DNA of 35,777 nt from Gammaproteobacteria bacterium. GTDB lineage: Bacteria; Pseudomonadota; Gammaproteobacteria; Thiohalobacterales; Thiohalobacteraceae. Position numbers and translations under genes: made by a program. Below are positions 8,269 through 17,729 of the stretch, one piece after another (the stretch's first letter is position 1; every line of letters begins with the position of its first letter). The stretch covers positions 1 to 35,777 of the forward strand of contig PABG01000042.1 in the NCBI GenBank assembly GCA_002699185.1. The letters run 5' to 3'. The notes under the pieces are model-generated. The model was not told the origin of the DNA. It ran no database searches and was given only the letters and a program-made list of their open reading frames with translations.

Positions 8269-8832
8269 ATGAATCCTTCCGCCTTACTGCTGGAACGTCT
8301 GGGGGCATTGATCCATCAATCGGTGCGCGAGGACGCCGCCCGCCACGGATTGCTGCCGATCCATGTGCAGGTGCTGGGCTATCTGGCCCAGGCCAACCGC
8401 TACAGCAATCTGCCCATCGCCATCGCCGAATATTTCGGCATCACCCGCGGTACCGTCTCCCAGACCCTGGCCGTGCTGGAGCGCAAGGGGCTGCTGGTCA
8501 AGCGGCCGGACCCGAAGCACGGTCGGCGCATCCATCTGGAATTGACCGCGGCCGGCACAGCGGTGCTGGATGGCAGCTGGGCGCAGCGTCTGGATGCGGC
8601 GCTGCAGACTGCCGGGGGTGAGGAAGGGGAACTGGATACCGGCCTGCGTCGGGTACTGACCGAACTGCAGCGGCTCAATGGTCAGCGTGCTTTCGGCATC
8701 TGCCGTCAGTGCGTGCATTTCCAGGGTGAGCCGGCGAACGCGACCTGCGGCCTGACCGGCGAGCCGCTGGCCGAAGAGCAGACCGGGCGATTGTGTCGTG
8801 AATGGTCACAGGCGGGTGGACAGGGAAGCTAG
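8269..8832 (+). CDS. MarR family regulator with a four-cysteine C-terminal tail
   Basis: A 187-aa winged-helix transcription factor. The recognition region reads LPIAIAEYFGITRGTVSQTLAVLERKG, split over about residues 48-74, and the wing carries DPKHGRRIHLELT. After the dimerisation helices comes an extra tail with Cys145, Cys148, Cys160 and Cys176 (CRQC, then TCGLTG and LCREW), suited to a metal or Fe-S site or a redox switch. The ATG at 8269 is preferred because upstream codons in frame are not MarR-like. GGAGG lies about 15 nt upstream, which is farther than ideal. The gene is divergent from the cytochrome P460 gene, so NO, hydroxylamine or redox sensing is a plausible but unproven role. 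Confidence 0.88.
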   Translation: MNPSALLLERLGALIHQSVREDAARHGLLPIHVQVLGYLAQANRYSNLPIAIAEYFGITRGTVSQTLAVLERKGLLVKRPDPKHGRRIHLELTAAGTAVLDGSWAQRLDAALQTAGGEEGELDTGLRRVLTELQRLNGQRAFGICRQCVHFQGEPANATCGLTGEPLAEEQTGRLCREWSQAGGQGS

Positions 8833-8918
8833 ACCGCTTTGCGTGGCGGGGCGTCAGCGCGACAGGCGCATGTCTGGGCAGGTGTGATGGGCGTGTTTCA
8901 GCCGCATCGGTTGCGGTG

Positions 8919-9179
8919 TCAGTTACTGTGCTGTCCGGATGTCGTCATGGTTTCGAGACGGCGCTGCTGTTCGGCGATTTCCGCATCCAGATGCAGCAGC
9001 ACATTGTCCAGCGCCTCGCGCCCCGCGATATCCCGTTCCTCCATGAGCCAGGGTTCAATCTCACTCCTGAGGTCCATGAAGGCTTCGAGCCGGGCCCGGA
9101 GTCTGAGGATTTCCCGCGCGGGGGTGTGAGTGTCATTGCCAGCGTGTCCGGCGGCATCGCCCGGGTCCGTGGTATGCAT
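8919..9179 (-). CDS. Small helical hypothetical protein (86 aa)
   Basis: An unrecognised 86-aa, acidic, probably coiled-coil protein. Residues about 20-75 are rich in Leu, Arg and Glu with heptad-like spacing (REILRLRARLEAF, then LLHLDAEIAEQQRRL), and there are no Cys residues. The start is well supported: AGGAG lies 6 nt before the ATG on the minus strand. The long frame that continues upstream through amrS is an antisense shadow. It is divergent from amrS and convergent with the marR gene. No function can be assigned. Confidence 0.65.
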   Translation of the reverse strand: MHTTDPGDAAGHAGNDTHTPAREILRLRARLEAFMDLRSEIEPWLMEERDIAGREALDNVLLHLDAEIAEQQRRLETMTTSGQHSN

Positions 9180-9281
9180 GTCGATCTCCTTTGTCCGAGC
9201 TACGCCTGAGTATGTACTATGCTCACAGTATAAAATGATATCCGCGCAACGGAAGGCGAGTTTGCGGATCGGGGTGAGTGT

Positions 9282-10361
9282 ATGCATGAAGCCCGTTACT
9301 ACACCACGCTTGCGGATGGCAGGGTGCTCTGCACCCTCTGTCCGCATGACTGCCATATCCCTGACGGGGGGCGCGGAGCCTGCGCGGTGCGGTACAACCG
9401 CGGCGGTCGGCTCTATACCCTGGTCTACGACAAGGTGGTATCGCGCGCCGTCGAGGCGGTGGAAAAGAAGCCGCTGTTCAATTTCCATCCAGGCTCGACC
9501 GCTTACTCGATCGGCACGGTGGGCTGCAACATGCGCTGCTCGTTCTGTCAGAACTGGCAGATCTCCCAATGGCCGAAGGAGCGCCTGCCGAAGTCCCTCG
9601 CCTGCAAGGTCGAGGGCGAGACACTCTGTCCTCTGCTGGAGGAACTCGGGGATGAGGTGCCGGGCGAACCGGTGACGCCGCAGGGTATCGTGGCAGCGGC
9701 GGTGGCAGCGGGCGCCACTTCCATCGCCTATACCTACACCGAGCCGACGATCTTCTACGAACTCGCCTATGACACGGCTGTGCTGGCGCGTGAACAGGGC
9801 CTCAGGAACATATTCGTCTCCAACGGCTTCATCTCCGAGGCGCCGCTGCGGGAACTGGCCGGGGTGCTGGATGCGGCCAACATCGATTTGAAGTTCTTTC
9901 GCGAGGAGAGCTACCGCCACATCAGCCGCGCGCGGCTCGAGCCGATCCTGCAGGCCATCCGGCTCTATCACGAACTCGGCGTGTGGCTGGAGGTGACCAC
10001 CCTGGTGATCCCCGGCGTGAACGACTCCGACGAGGAACTGGGGGAGATCGCCGGTTTCATCCATTCGGTGGGCGCGGACGTGCCCTGGCACGTGTCCCAG
10101 TTCTATCCCGCCTGGCGCATGCGGGATGTGCCTGTCACACCTGTCGAGACCCTGCGTCGGGCCGCCCGCATCGGCCGCGAGGCGGGGCTGCACTATGTCT
10201 ACGAGGGCAATGTCCCGGGCGAGCAGGGAGAGAATACGTACTGCCACCAGTGCGGCGCCCTGCTGATAGAACGCTACGGTTTCCATCTGCGCCGCAACCG
10301 TATCCGCCAGGGCGTCTGCCCCGACTGCGGCACCCCGGTTGCCGGGGTGGGCCTGGGTTGA
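9282..10361 (+). CDS. amrS: AmmeMemoRadiSam system radical SAM enzyme AmrS
   Basis: A 359-aa radical-SAM protein of the pyruvate-formate-lyase-activase-like group. The cluster motif CNMRCSFC gives Cys82, Cys86 and Cys89. The N-terminal extra cysteine block C17TLC20PHDC24 followed by GAC34 is typical of AmrS, and the C-terminus has zinc-ribbon-like CHQC and CPDC pairs. Partner genes amrA (AMMECR1) and amrB (Memo) are not adjacent. The system's biochemical role is poorly defined in general. The ATG is preceded by GGGGTGAG a few bases upstream. It is convergent with the ZIP transporter, whose stop lies only 6 bp beyond its own. Confidence 0.93.
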   Translation: MHEARYYTTLADGRVLCTLCPHDCHIPDGGRGACAVRYNRGGRLYTLVYDKVVSRAVEAVEKKPLFNFHPGSTAYSIGTVGCNMRCSFCQNWQISQWPKERLPKSLACKVEGETLCPLLEELGDEVPGEPVTPQGIVAAAVAAGATSIAYTYTEPTIFYELAYDTAVLAREQGLRNIFVSNGFISEAPLRELAGVLDAANIDLKFFREESYRHISRARLEPILQAIRLYHELGVWLEVTTLVIPGVNDSDEELGEIAGFIHSVGADVPWHVSQFYPAWRMRDVPVTPVETLRRAARIGREAGLHYVYEGNVPGEQGENTYCHQCGALLIERYGFHLRRNRIRQGVCPDCGTPVAGVGLG

Positions 10362-10367
10362 GCCCGT

Positions 10368-11102
10368 TCAGGCCTTTGACGCGACGATGATCATTGCGAC
10401 GAGCACGCCGCCGGCCAGGGCAACCAGGCTGTATCGTCTGTGTTCCTGTTCCGCCCGGGGCAGCAGGTGGGTGGCGCCGACATAGACCAGGGCGCCGGCG
10501 GACAGCGACAGCAGAGCGCCCAGCATGTCCCGGTCAATCGTGCTGATGAAGGGATAGGAGATCAGCATGCCCAGGGGAGTGGTCGCCGCGGCCGCCAGGA
10601 AGGCAAGGAACATCGCCCTGCGCTCGGCGATTCCGCTGCGCATGAGCAGAAGATAGGTGATGATGCCTTCGGGGAACTCGTGCAGCACCATTCCCAGGGT
10701 CGCCAGGTAGCCCGTCAGAATGCTGACAGTGAAGGTGATGGAATAGATGAAGCCGTCAATGAAGGAGTGAAAACCGATGCCGAGCATGGGGATGACGCCG
10801 ATGGCGTAATCCTTCCGGTCGGGATCGCGTTCACAGACGAATGCGGTGATGAAGCGGTTGAACAGATGCAGCCCCAGGAAGCCACCCAGCAGCCAGAAGG
10901 GGGCGTTTGGGTTCATGGCGAAGGATTTCGGGATGATGTGCAGAAAGGAGGCCGATATCAGAACACCTGCGGCGAAGCACATGAAATAGGTGGTGTTGTG
11001 GTGCCCCCAGGCGGTGAAGCGGCGGATGGTGTATATGCCCAGGCTGGTCACCAGGGCGGCGAGGCTGCTGGTGGTCAGAGCGGTCCAGAAGGTGTTTTCC
11101 AT
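10368..11102 (-). CDS. ZIP family divalent metal transporter
   Basis: A 244-aa inner-membrane permease with about eight hydrophobic segments. Metal-binding ZIP motifs are present: HSFIDG with His112 and Asp116 in the fourth helix, and HEFPEG with His141, Glu142 and Glu145 in the fifth. The loop between helices 3 and 4 is short and not His-rich. ZIP proteins import zinc, iron or other divalent cations into the cytoplasm; the specific metal cannot be told from sequence. The start is supported by an AAAGGCG site upstream of the ATG. It has no obvious operon partner, although the peroxiredoxin gene lies upstream on the same strand beyond a terminator. Confidence 0.92.
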   Translation of the reverse strand: MENTFWTALTTSSLAALVTSLGIYTIRRFTAWGHHNTTYFMCFAAGVLISASFLHIIPKSFAMNPNAPFWLLGGFLGLHLFNRFITAFVCERDPDRKDYAIGVIPMLGIGFHSFIDGFIYSITFTVSILTGYLATLGMVLHEFPEGIITYLLLMRSGIAERRAMFLAFLAAAATTPLGMLISYPFISTIDRDMLGALLSLSAGALVYVGATHLLPRAEQEHRRYSLVALAGGVLVAMIIVASKA

Positions 11103-11170
11103 GGCAACGCCTTTTACCGTACTGCTGCAGACATTACGCCCTGTGGGCAGCGGCTGTCACGGCGCATGTG

Positions 11171-11197
11171 AAAATGCCGCCCCGGATCGGGGCGGCA
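11171..11197 (-). terminator. Rho-independent terminator after the peroxiredoxin gene
   Basis: A 10-bp perfect stem (TGCCGCCCCG at 11175-11184, CGGGGCGGCA at 11188-11197) with a 3-nt loop is followed on the minus strand by TTTT (11174-11171). It lies about 15 bp past the peroxiredoxin stop codon. Confidence 0.85.
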
Positions 11198-11212
11198 CAG
11201 GTGGTGGCGGAT

Positions 11213-11866
11213 TCAGATCGCCTTCTTGCAGAAGTACCAGTCGGTGCACTCGTAGCCTTCGTTCATACGCTTCTCGGCATCATCCGCGGTTCCGGGCGGC
11301 GGCACGATGACCTTCTCGCCCGGCTGCCAGCCTTCCGGCGTGGCGACCTTGTTCTGGTCCGAGGTCTGCAGCGCAGAGACCAGGCGCACGAACTCCGGAA
11401 TCGAGCGGCCGTTGGTCATCGGGTAGTAGACCATGGCGCGCAGGATGCCCTTGTCATCGATGATGAAGGTCGCCCGCACCGCCGAGGTATCGGCCGCCCC
11501 CGGGTGGATCATGCCGTAGGCCTTCGCTACCTTCATGCTCAGGTCCTCGATGATCGGGAACGGGATCTCGACCCCGAACTTCTCCTTGATATTGCGCACC
11601 CAGGCCACATGCGAGTAGTAACTGTCGATGGACAGGCCGAGCAGCTCGCAGTTCAGCTTCTGGAACTCCGGGTAGGCCTGGGCGAAGGCCATGAACTCGG
11701 TGGTGCATACCGGAGTGAAGTCGGCCGGGTGCGAGAACAGCACCAGCCACTTGCCCTGGTAGTCGGACAGCTTCTTCACACCATGGGTGGTCTTGGCCTC
11801 GAAGTCCGGGGCCGGCTCGTTGATCCGGGGCATGCCGTAGGACTGGGTTTCGGTGTCATTGCTCAT
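11213..11866 (-). CDS. Peroxiredoxin, Prx6-type with C-terminal resolving cysteines
   Basis: A 217-aa cytosolic thiol peroxidase of the AhpC/TSA superfamily. The peroxidatic site PVCTTEF has Cys54. Two cysteines near the C-terminus, Cys207 and Cys213 (YECTDWYFCKK), match the layout of the archaeal Prx6-subfamily enzymes (for example the Aeropyrum pernix protein with C-terminal Cys207 and Cys213), rather than a plain 1-Cys enzyme. Cys73 is also present. AAGGAG before the ATG supports the start. It is followed by a clear terminator. It lies downstream of a ferritin-like DUF2202 gene on the same strand, so an oxidative-stress/iron grouping is plausible. Confidence 0.93.
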   Translation of the reverse strand: MSNDTETQSYGMPRINEPAPDFEAKTTHGVKKLSDYQGKWLVLFSHPADFTPVCTTEFMAFAQAYPEFQKLNCELLGLSIDSYYSHVAWVRNIKEKFGVEIPFPIIEDLSMKVAKAYGMIHPGAADTSAVRATFIIDDKGILRAMVYYPMTNGRSIPEFVRLVSALQTSDQNKVATPEGWQPGEKVIVPPPGTADDAEKRMNEGYECTDWYFCKKAI

Positions 11867-11937
11867 GAGGGGTCTCCTTGTAAGGTCGTTTGCGTGACGG
11901 CTTGAACACGGTTGCCACTTTAGGCGGAGACACGTAT

Positions 11938-12432
11938 TCAGTAAAATCGATTGTTTCGTTCACAGCGATAGGTCGCATCAATTAAAAGTCGCGCGCGACC
12001 TGCGCCCCGGCCACCTCCCCTGCCGCTGCCCGCCTCCGCGCAACGCCGGAAGGCCGGCAGGTGACGTTCCTGCGATGCCGCCTGCAGATTGCGCAGCACA
12101 GTGAGGATTTCCTCGCGCCGGGTCGAGGCGAGCAGTCGGTCGTACATTTCGCCATTGGCGATCTCGGCGGTCACGCCCGCGGCACAGGCCTGCTGCAGGC
12201 TGGCGTAGCGTTCCACCCGGCCCGGCCAGGGATTGGCGGGCACCGACAGGCCATAGCGCAGAAACAGGGAGCGTACGGCCTCGATGTGACGCGCCTCGGC
12301 CTCGCGGATGTTGCTGAACGGCCTGACCTCGCCGAAATCCCGGATCACCTGGTCGTAGGTCGCCCAGGCGCGATACTCATCGTCGAGTGCCTCGTGAAGG
12401 GTGCGGATTTCGGCTTCGGTCAGGACATCCAT
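11938..12432 (-). CDS. DUF2202 ferritin-like protein
   Basis: A 164-aa protein with a predicted four-helix ferritin-like fold (DUF2202). Glu/His positions suited to a di-metal site are visible in LHEALDDEYRAWATYDQV, REAEARHIEAV and ASQERHLPAF. The C-terminus after about residue 130 becomes Gly/Arg-rich (GSGRGGGRGAGRAR) and ends in a basic tail, and the coding DNA there contains the palindrome GTCGCGCGCGAC. The ATG at 12432 is chosen over a GTG six bases upstream; neither has a strong ribosome binding site. Function within the family is not established. Its location beside a peroxiredoxin hints at metal or oxidative-stress handling. Confidence 0.8.
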   Translation of the reverse strand: MDVLTEAEIRTLHEALDDEYRAWATYDQVIRDFGEVRPFSNIREAEARHIEAVRSLFLRYGLSVPANPWPGRVERYASLQQACAAGVTAEIANGEMYDRLLASTRREEILTVLRNLQAASQERHLPAFRRCAEAGSGRGGGRGAGRARLLIDATYRCERNNRFY

Positions 12433-12501
12433 GAACACAGGATAGGCGACAGAGTGTGCAGCCGCACTGACCTGCGTCAGCTGAACGCCTGCCGGACCGG
12501 A

Positions 12502-12705
12502 TTACTGGAAGGCCTGCCCGGGTTTCGCGCCCAGGGCCCTGGCGATGCGCGCCAGCGGACAGAAACCGGTGAAGGCGGATTGCAGCAGATTGGCGCCGAC
12601 GAAGGCGGTCAGCCACAGCCAGTAGGGACTGTGCAGCTGGGCCAGGGCCAGGCTGAGCAGCACCATTGCACCGGCGAAGGCCAGCACGATACGGTCGATT
12701 GACAT
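12502..12705 (-). CDS. DUF2892 family small membrane protein
   Basis: A 67-aa protein with two hydrophobic helices (about 5-23 and 29-47) and the DUF2892 ending GFCPLARIARALG, as in the membrane domain attached to some rhodaneses. The start at 12705 is supported by GGGAG about 7 nt upstream; an extension to 12729 adds only a non-hydrophobic leader. It lies about 70 bp upstream of the DUF2202 gene on the same strand and may be cotranscribed. Function is unknown, though the family is often found near sulfur-transfer proteins. Confidence 0.8.
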   Translation of the reverse strand: MSIDRIVLAFAGAMVLLSLALAQLHSPYWLWLTAFVGANLLQSAFTGFCPLARIARALGAKPGQAFQ

Positions 12706-12836
12706 GCCGATTCTCCCTGCTTCAGACAACCATCCGGATGCGTCATGCCGGTCCGGTAGACTGAGATATAGCCCATATCCGGTGGCTTGTCAGGGGGGCG
12801 GTGCCGACAGGCGCCGATGCCGCGTTCTCCGTGTGT

Positions 12837-13856
12837 TCAGCCGCCCGCGATGATGATCGCCAGCGCCGCCGCGTAAATGGTCAGGATCAGCGCGCTCTCG
12901 AACCCGATCCGGCCGATGCCATAGGTCTCGCGCCGCACCAACCCCAGCAACAGGATGCCGGTCATCAGGATACTGACCAGGCCCCAGGTCATCTGCACCG
13001 GCGCCATGTCGTGATAGATGGGGCCACCGGGGTAGCCCGCGTCGGCGGCGGCCACCACCAGCATGTTGAAGCAGTTGGTGCCGAAGATGTTGCTTACCGC
13101 CAGCGTGAGCGCGCCGGCCCGGATGGCCGCGATGGTGGTGACCAGTTCGGGCGTGGAGGTGGCAACCGCGGTGAACAGGCCGCCGACCAGGGTTTCGGAC
13201 AACCCGGTCTGATCGCTGATGACCTTGGCGGCCTCCATCAGTACCCAGCCGGCCAGGCCGGTCACCGCGGCCAGGACGATGAAGCTGATCCAGGCCAGGG
13301 GCAGTCCGCCGTGGCGGTGATGTACCGGCTTGTCCGGCACGGTCTGGCGGGTATGCCGCGGGAACCACATGGGTCGTTCCTCTGACCGCAGGACCAGGTG
13401 CAGCCCGAACAGGTAGGCGGCCACGATGATGGGGGTGACCGGATGCACGCCGCCCAGGGCCACCGGCGGAGTGGCGATCGCGAGCAGCGGCAGGGTCAGC
13501 AGCACGATCAGCAGTGCCGCCAGCATCAGGGTGGTGGGGGAGGCGGCGGCATGTTCCAGGTTGGCCTTGCGGTAGACCACGTCCGCGATGCCGAGAAACA
13601 CCAGGTTCACCGCCATGCTGCCCATGACGTTGCTCATGGCCAGGTCGGGGCGGGCGTCCAGTGCCGCGCTCAACGTGGCGGCGAAGTCCGGCAGCGAGGT
13701 CACGCCCGCGAGCAGGAAGATCCCGAACAGGGCCTCGCCGAGACCGGTGCGGTCGGCCAGTTCATCGGCCACCCGCGCCAGCCGGCTGCCGGCGGTGATG
13801 ATGACCAGAGCGGCGGCGCTGAAGGCGATGATGCTGACGGTCAGGGATTCGAACAT
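12837..13856 (-). CDS. CaCA family cation/calcium exchanger (paralogue 1)
   Basis: A 339-aa inner-membrane antiporter of the sodium/calcium exchanger superfamily. Two alpha repeats are visible: GVTSLPDFAATLSAAL near residues 51-66, followed by SNVMGSMAVNL, and AVATSTPELVTTIAAI with SNIFGTNCFN in the second half. A His-rich hydrophilic loop (HTRQTVPDKPVHHRHGG) separates the halves. The acidic residue normally found in the first repeat (TSxPE) is Asp here. About ten membrane helices are expected. It lies in tandem with another CaCA gene, separated by about 200 bp of repeats. The ion specificity cannot be deduced. Confidence 0.88.
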   Translation of the reverse strand: MFESLTVSIIAFSAAALVIITAGSRLARVADELADRTGLGEALFGIFLLAGVTSLPDFAATLSAALDARPDLAMSNVMGSMAVNLVFLGIADVVYRKANLEHAAASPTTLMLAALLIVLLTLPLLAIATPPVALGGVHPVTPIIVAAYLFGLHLVLRSEERPMWFPRHTRQTVPDKPVHHRHGGLPLAWISFIVLAAVTGLAGWVLMEAAKVISDQTGLSETLVGGLFTAVATSTPELVTTIAAIRAGALTLAVSNIFGTNCFNMLVVAAADAGYPGGPIYHDMAPVQMTWGLVSILMTGILLLGLVRRETYGIGRIGFESALILTIYAAALAIIIAGG

Positions 13857-13915
13857 CCGGGGGATCTCGGTTTATTCCGGCACAGGTTGGGTCGTTACAT
13901 CACTGCCAGGTTGCC

Positions 13916-14006
13916 GTGGATGGGTGGAGCAAAGCGCAACCCGTCTTTGACTCGGAGCGCGACGGACCCGATGGGTTACGGCGCCATGCGCCTCCACCCA
14001 TCCTAC
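13916..14006. repeat. GTAGGATGGGTG-family inverted repeat, copy 2
   Basis: GGATGGGTGGAG at 13918-13929 is complementary to CTCCACCCATCC at 13992-14003. The internal segments AACCCGTC and GATGGGTT have the same arrangement as the copy at 869-954. It lies between the two CaCA genes. Confidence 0.7.
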
Positions 14007-14018
14007 AATCCTGATCCG

Positions 14019-14053
14019 GTAGGATGGGTGGAGCGGAGCGCAACCCATCATCG
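14019..14053. repeat. GTAGGATGGGTG-family half element, copy 3
   Basis: GTAGGATGGGTGGAGC followed by GGAGCGCAACCCATCAT is the left half of the element seen at 869-899, lying 12 bp after copy 2. The right half is missing because the upstream CaCA gene ends there, which suggests a truncated or partly deleted copy. Confidence 0.65.
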
Positions 14054-14056
14054 GTT

Positions 14057-15022
14057 CTACAGCAGACCATACGCCAGCCAGCCGGTATAACCAACATAAC
14101 CGGCCAGCAGCACGCCGCCTTCGAAGCGGTTGATCCGGCCCGCGCCCCGGAAGCCATAGCCGAACACGAACAGCGACAGCGTCAAGGCGCCCATCACCAG
14201 CATGTCGCGCGAGAATACCTCGGGCCCGGCCGCCAGCGGCGCGATGCCGCCGGCGATGCCGACTACGGCCAGGGTGTTGAAGAGGTTGGAGCCGATGATG
14301 TTGCCCAGTGCCAGGTCGTGCTCCCCCTTGCGCGCGGCAATGAGCGAGGAGGCCAGTTCCGGCAGCGAGGTGCCGATGGCGACCACCGTCAGGCCGATGA
14401 TGAGGTCGCTCACGCCCAGCTGCTGCGCGATGGTCACCGCGCCCCAGACCAGCAGGCGGGAGCTGGCGATCAGCACCAGCAGGCCGATGCCCAGCCACAG
14501 CAGCGCCCGCGGCAGGGGCATGGGGTGTGCCGCAAGCTCCTGATCCATTTCATCACCCAGCGCGTCGCTGCGCCCGCGCAGACCCTGGCGGATACTCCAG
14601 CCCATGATGACGGCGAACACCACCAGCAGCACGACGGCCTCCAGCCGGCTCACGCCGCCGTCCTGCAGCTGCCACGCGGCCAGGGCCGTGACGGCGGTGA
14701 GCAGCGGCAGTTCCTTGCGCAGCACCTGCGAATGCACGGCGATGGGACTGATCAGCGCGGTCACCCCCAGGATCAACGCGATGTTGGTGATGTTGGAGCC
14801 GTAGGCATTGCCCAGTGCGATGCCCGGGTTGCCCTGGGCGGCGGCCAGGCCCGAGACCACCATCTCGGGCGCGGAGGTGCCGAAGCCGACCACCACCATA
14901 CCGATCAGCAGGGCCGGCATGCCGAAATGTCGCGCCACGGCTGCGGCGCCGTCCACGAAGCGGTCGGCACTCCAGATCAGCAGAACGAAACCGGCGACGA
15001 TGGCGAACAGGGCGGTGAGCAT
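14057..15022 (-). CDS. CaCA family calcium/sodium antiporter (YrbG-like, paralogue 2)
   Basis: A 321-aa inner-membrane cation exchanger. The first alpha repeat reads GFGTSAPEMVVSGLAA with GNAYGSNITNIALILG, and the second reads AIGTSLPELASSLIAA with GNIIGSNLFNTLAV. This is the classical bacterial YrbG pattern, with Glu in both repeats. A hydrophilic loop around 150-175 separates the halves. ATG at 15022 is used because AGGA lies 9 nt upstream and the first membrane helix starts at once (MLTALFAIVAGFVLL); upstream residues in frame are not membrane-like. It is divergent from isocitrate dehydrogenase and is followed by repeats and a second, more diverged CaCA gene. Confidence 0.92.
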   Translation of the reverse strand: MLTALFAIVAGFVLLIWSADRFVDGAAAVARHFGMPALLIGMVVVGFGTSAPEMVVSGLAAAQGNPGIALGNAYGSNITNIALILGVTALISPIAVHSQVLRKELPLLTAVTALAAWQLQDGGVSRLEAVVLLVVFAVIMGWSIRQGLRGRSDALGDEMDQELAAHPMPLPRALLWLGIGLLVLIASSRLLVWGAVTIAQQLGVSDLIIGLTVVAIGTSLPELASSLIAARKGEHDLALGNIIGSNLFNTLAVVGIAGGIAPLAAGPEVFSRDMLVMGALTLSLFVFGYGFRGAGRINRFEGGVLLAGYVGYTGWLAYGLL

Positions 15023-15131
15023 GGATGCGGGTCCTGATGATTGGCGATTGAATGCACCATCATAGCAGGCAGTGCGGCCGCAGTAGATCGGCGGTGAGAA
15101 ACGCGGGCTAGTGTGCCCATGCGGGCTGAAA

Positions 15132-15137
15132 TATAAT
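15132..15137 (+). promoter_or_regulatory. Candidate -10 element for isocitrate dehydrogenase
   Basis: A perfect TATAAT lies 50 bp upstream of the ATG of the isocitrate dehydrogenase gene in otherwise GC-rich DNA. No good -35 hexamer is seen at the right distance, so an activator may be needed. Confidence 0.4.
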
Positions 15138-15187
15138 GCGCGCTGCACCGGGTCCGCCCCACCATTCACCCGCAATCAGGAATTCCC

Positions 15188-17419
<2,232 letters not shown>

Positions 17420-17427
17420 GCAGTGAT

Positions 17428-17512
17428 GCAGGTCGGGTTGGTGAAGCCTAACCCGATGGGAAGTCCGCGATCACCGTGTCGGGTTTCGCCCTGTTGGACC
17501 GATACGACCTGC
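17428..17512. repeat. Diverged 85-bp inverted repeat (GCAGGTCGGGTT type), copy 4
   Basis: GCAGGTCG at 17428-17435 pairs with CGACCTGC at 17505-17512. Internally TAACCCGA is followed by TCGGGTTTCGCCC. Size and inner layout parallel the 86-bp element at 869-954 with a different terminal sequence, so it appears to be a second subfamily of the same type of element. Confidence 0.6.
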
Positions 17513-17627
17513 GCTCCTCTCTGATTGCCGCATCACCTGCTGCACCGCGCGTGATTTGGCTTGCGCGTCGCTGGGACAGCGCCGCATCAATCCTGCAGCG
17601 CAGGGCGCAGAACACGCCCGGCCCGCC

Positions 17628-17656
17628 TGTAAATGCCATGGGTTTTCATGGATAAT
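17628..17656 (+). promoter_or_regulatory. Possible sbcB promoter
   Basis: TGTAAA at 17628-17633 and GATAAT at 17651-17656 are separated by 17 bp, and CCATG/CATGG dyad arms lie inside the spacer. The -10 match is good but the -35 match is poor, so this is tentative. Confidence 0.3.
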
Positions 17657-17729
17657 CCTGCCCCCACGACAATCGGACGGGCCATCGCGGCCGGTCCCTG
17701 CCGGGACATCGGCTTTTCAAGGCAATTTC

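Larger units (their letters stand above)
17420..17729. other. Intergenic region before sbcB
   Basis: About 310 bp without a convincing gene. It holds an 85-bp inverted-repeat element (17428-17512), a stretch in which I see nothing (17513-17627), a possible promoter (17628-17656) and a leader with a small GTCCC/GGGAC hairpin shortly before the sbcB start. Confidence 0.6.

Noticed and set aside
9180-10286. N-terminal extension of the 86-aa minus-strand protein through amrS
   Set aside because: It is antisense to amrS; a good ribosome binding site marks the internal ATG at 9179.
11988-11999. Palindrome GTCGCGCGCGAC as a regulatory site
   Set aside because: It lies inside the Arg/Gly-rich end of the DUF2202 coding sequence, where GC-rich palindromes arise by codon composition.
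17556-17729. Extended N-terminus of exonuclease I
   Set aside because: The upstream frame encodes Pro/Arg-rich residues without homology, and ExoI proteins start right at the WHDYETFG motif.
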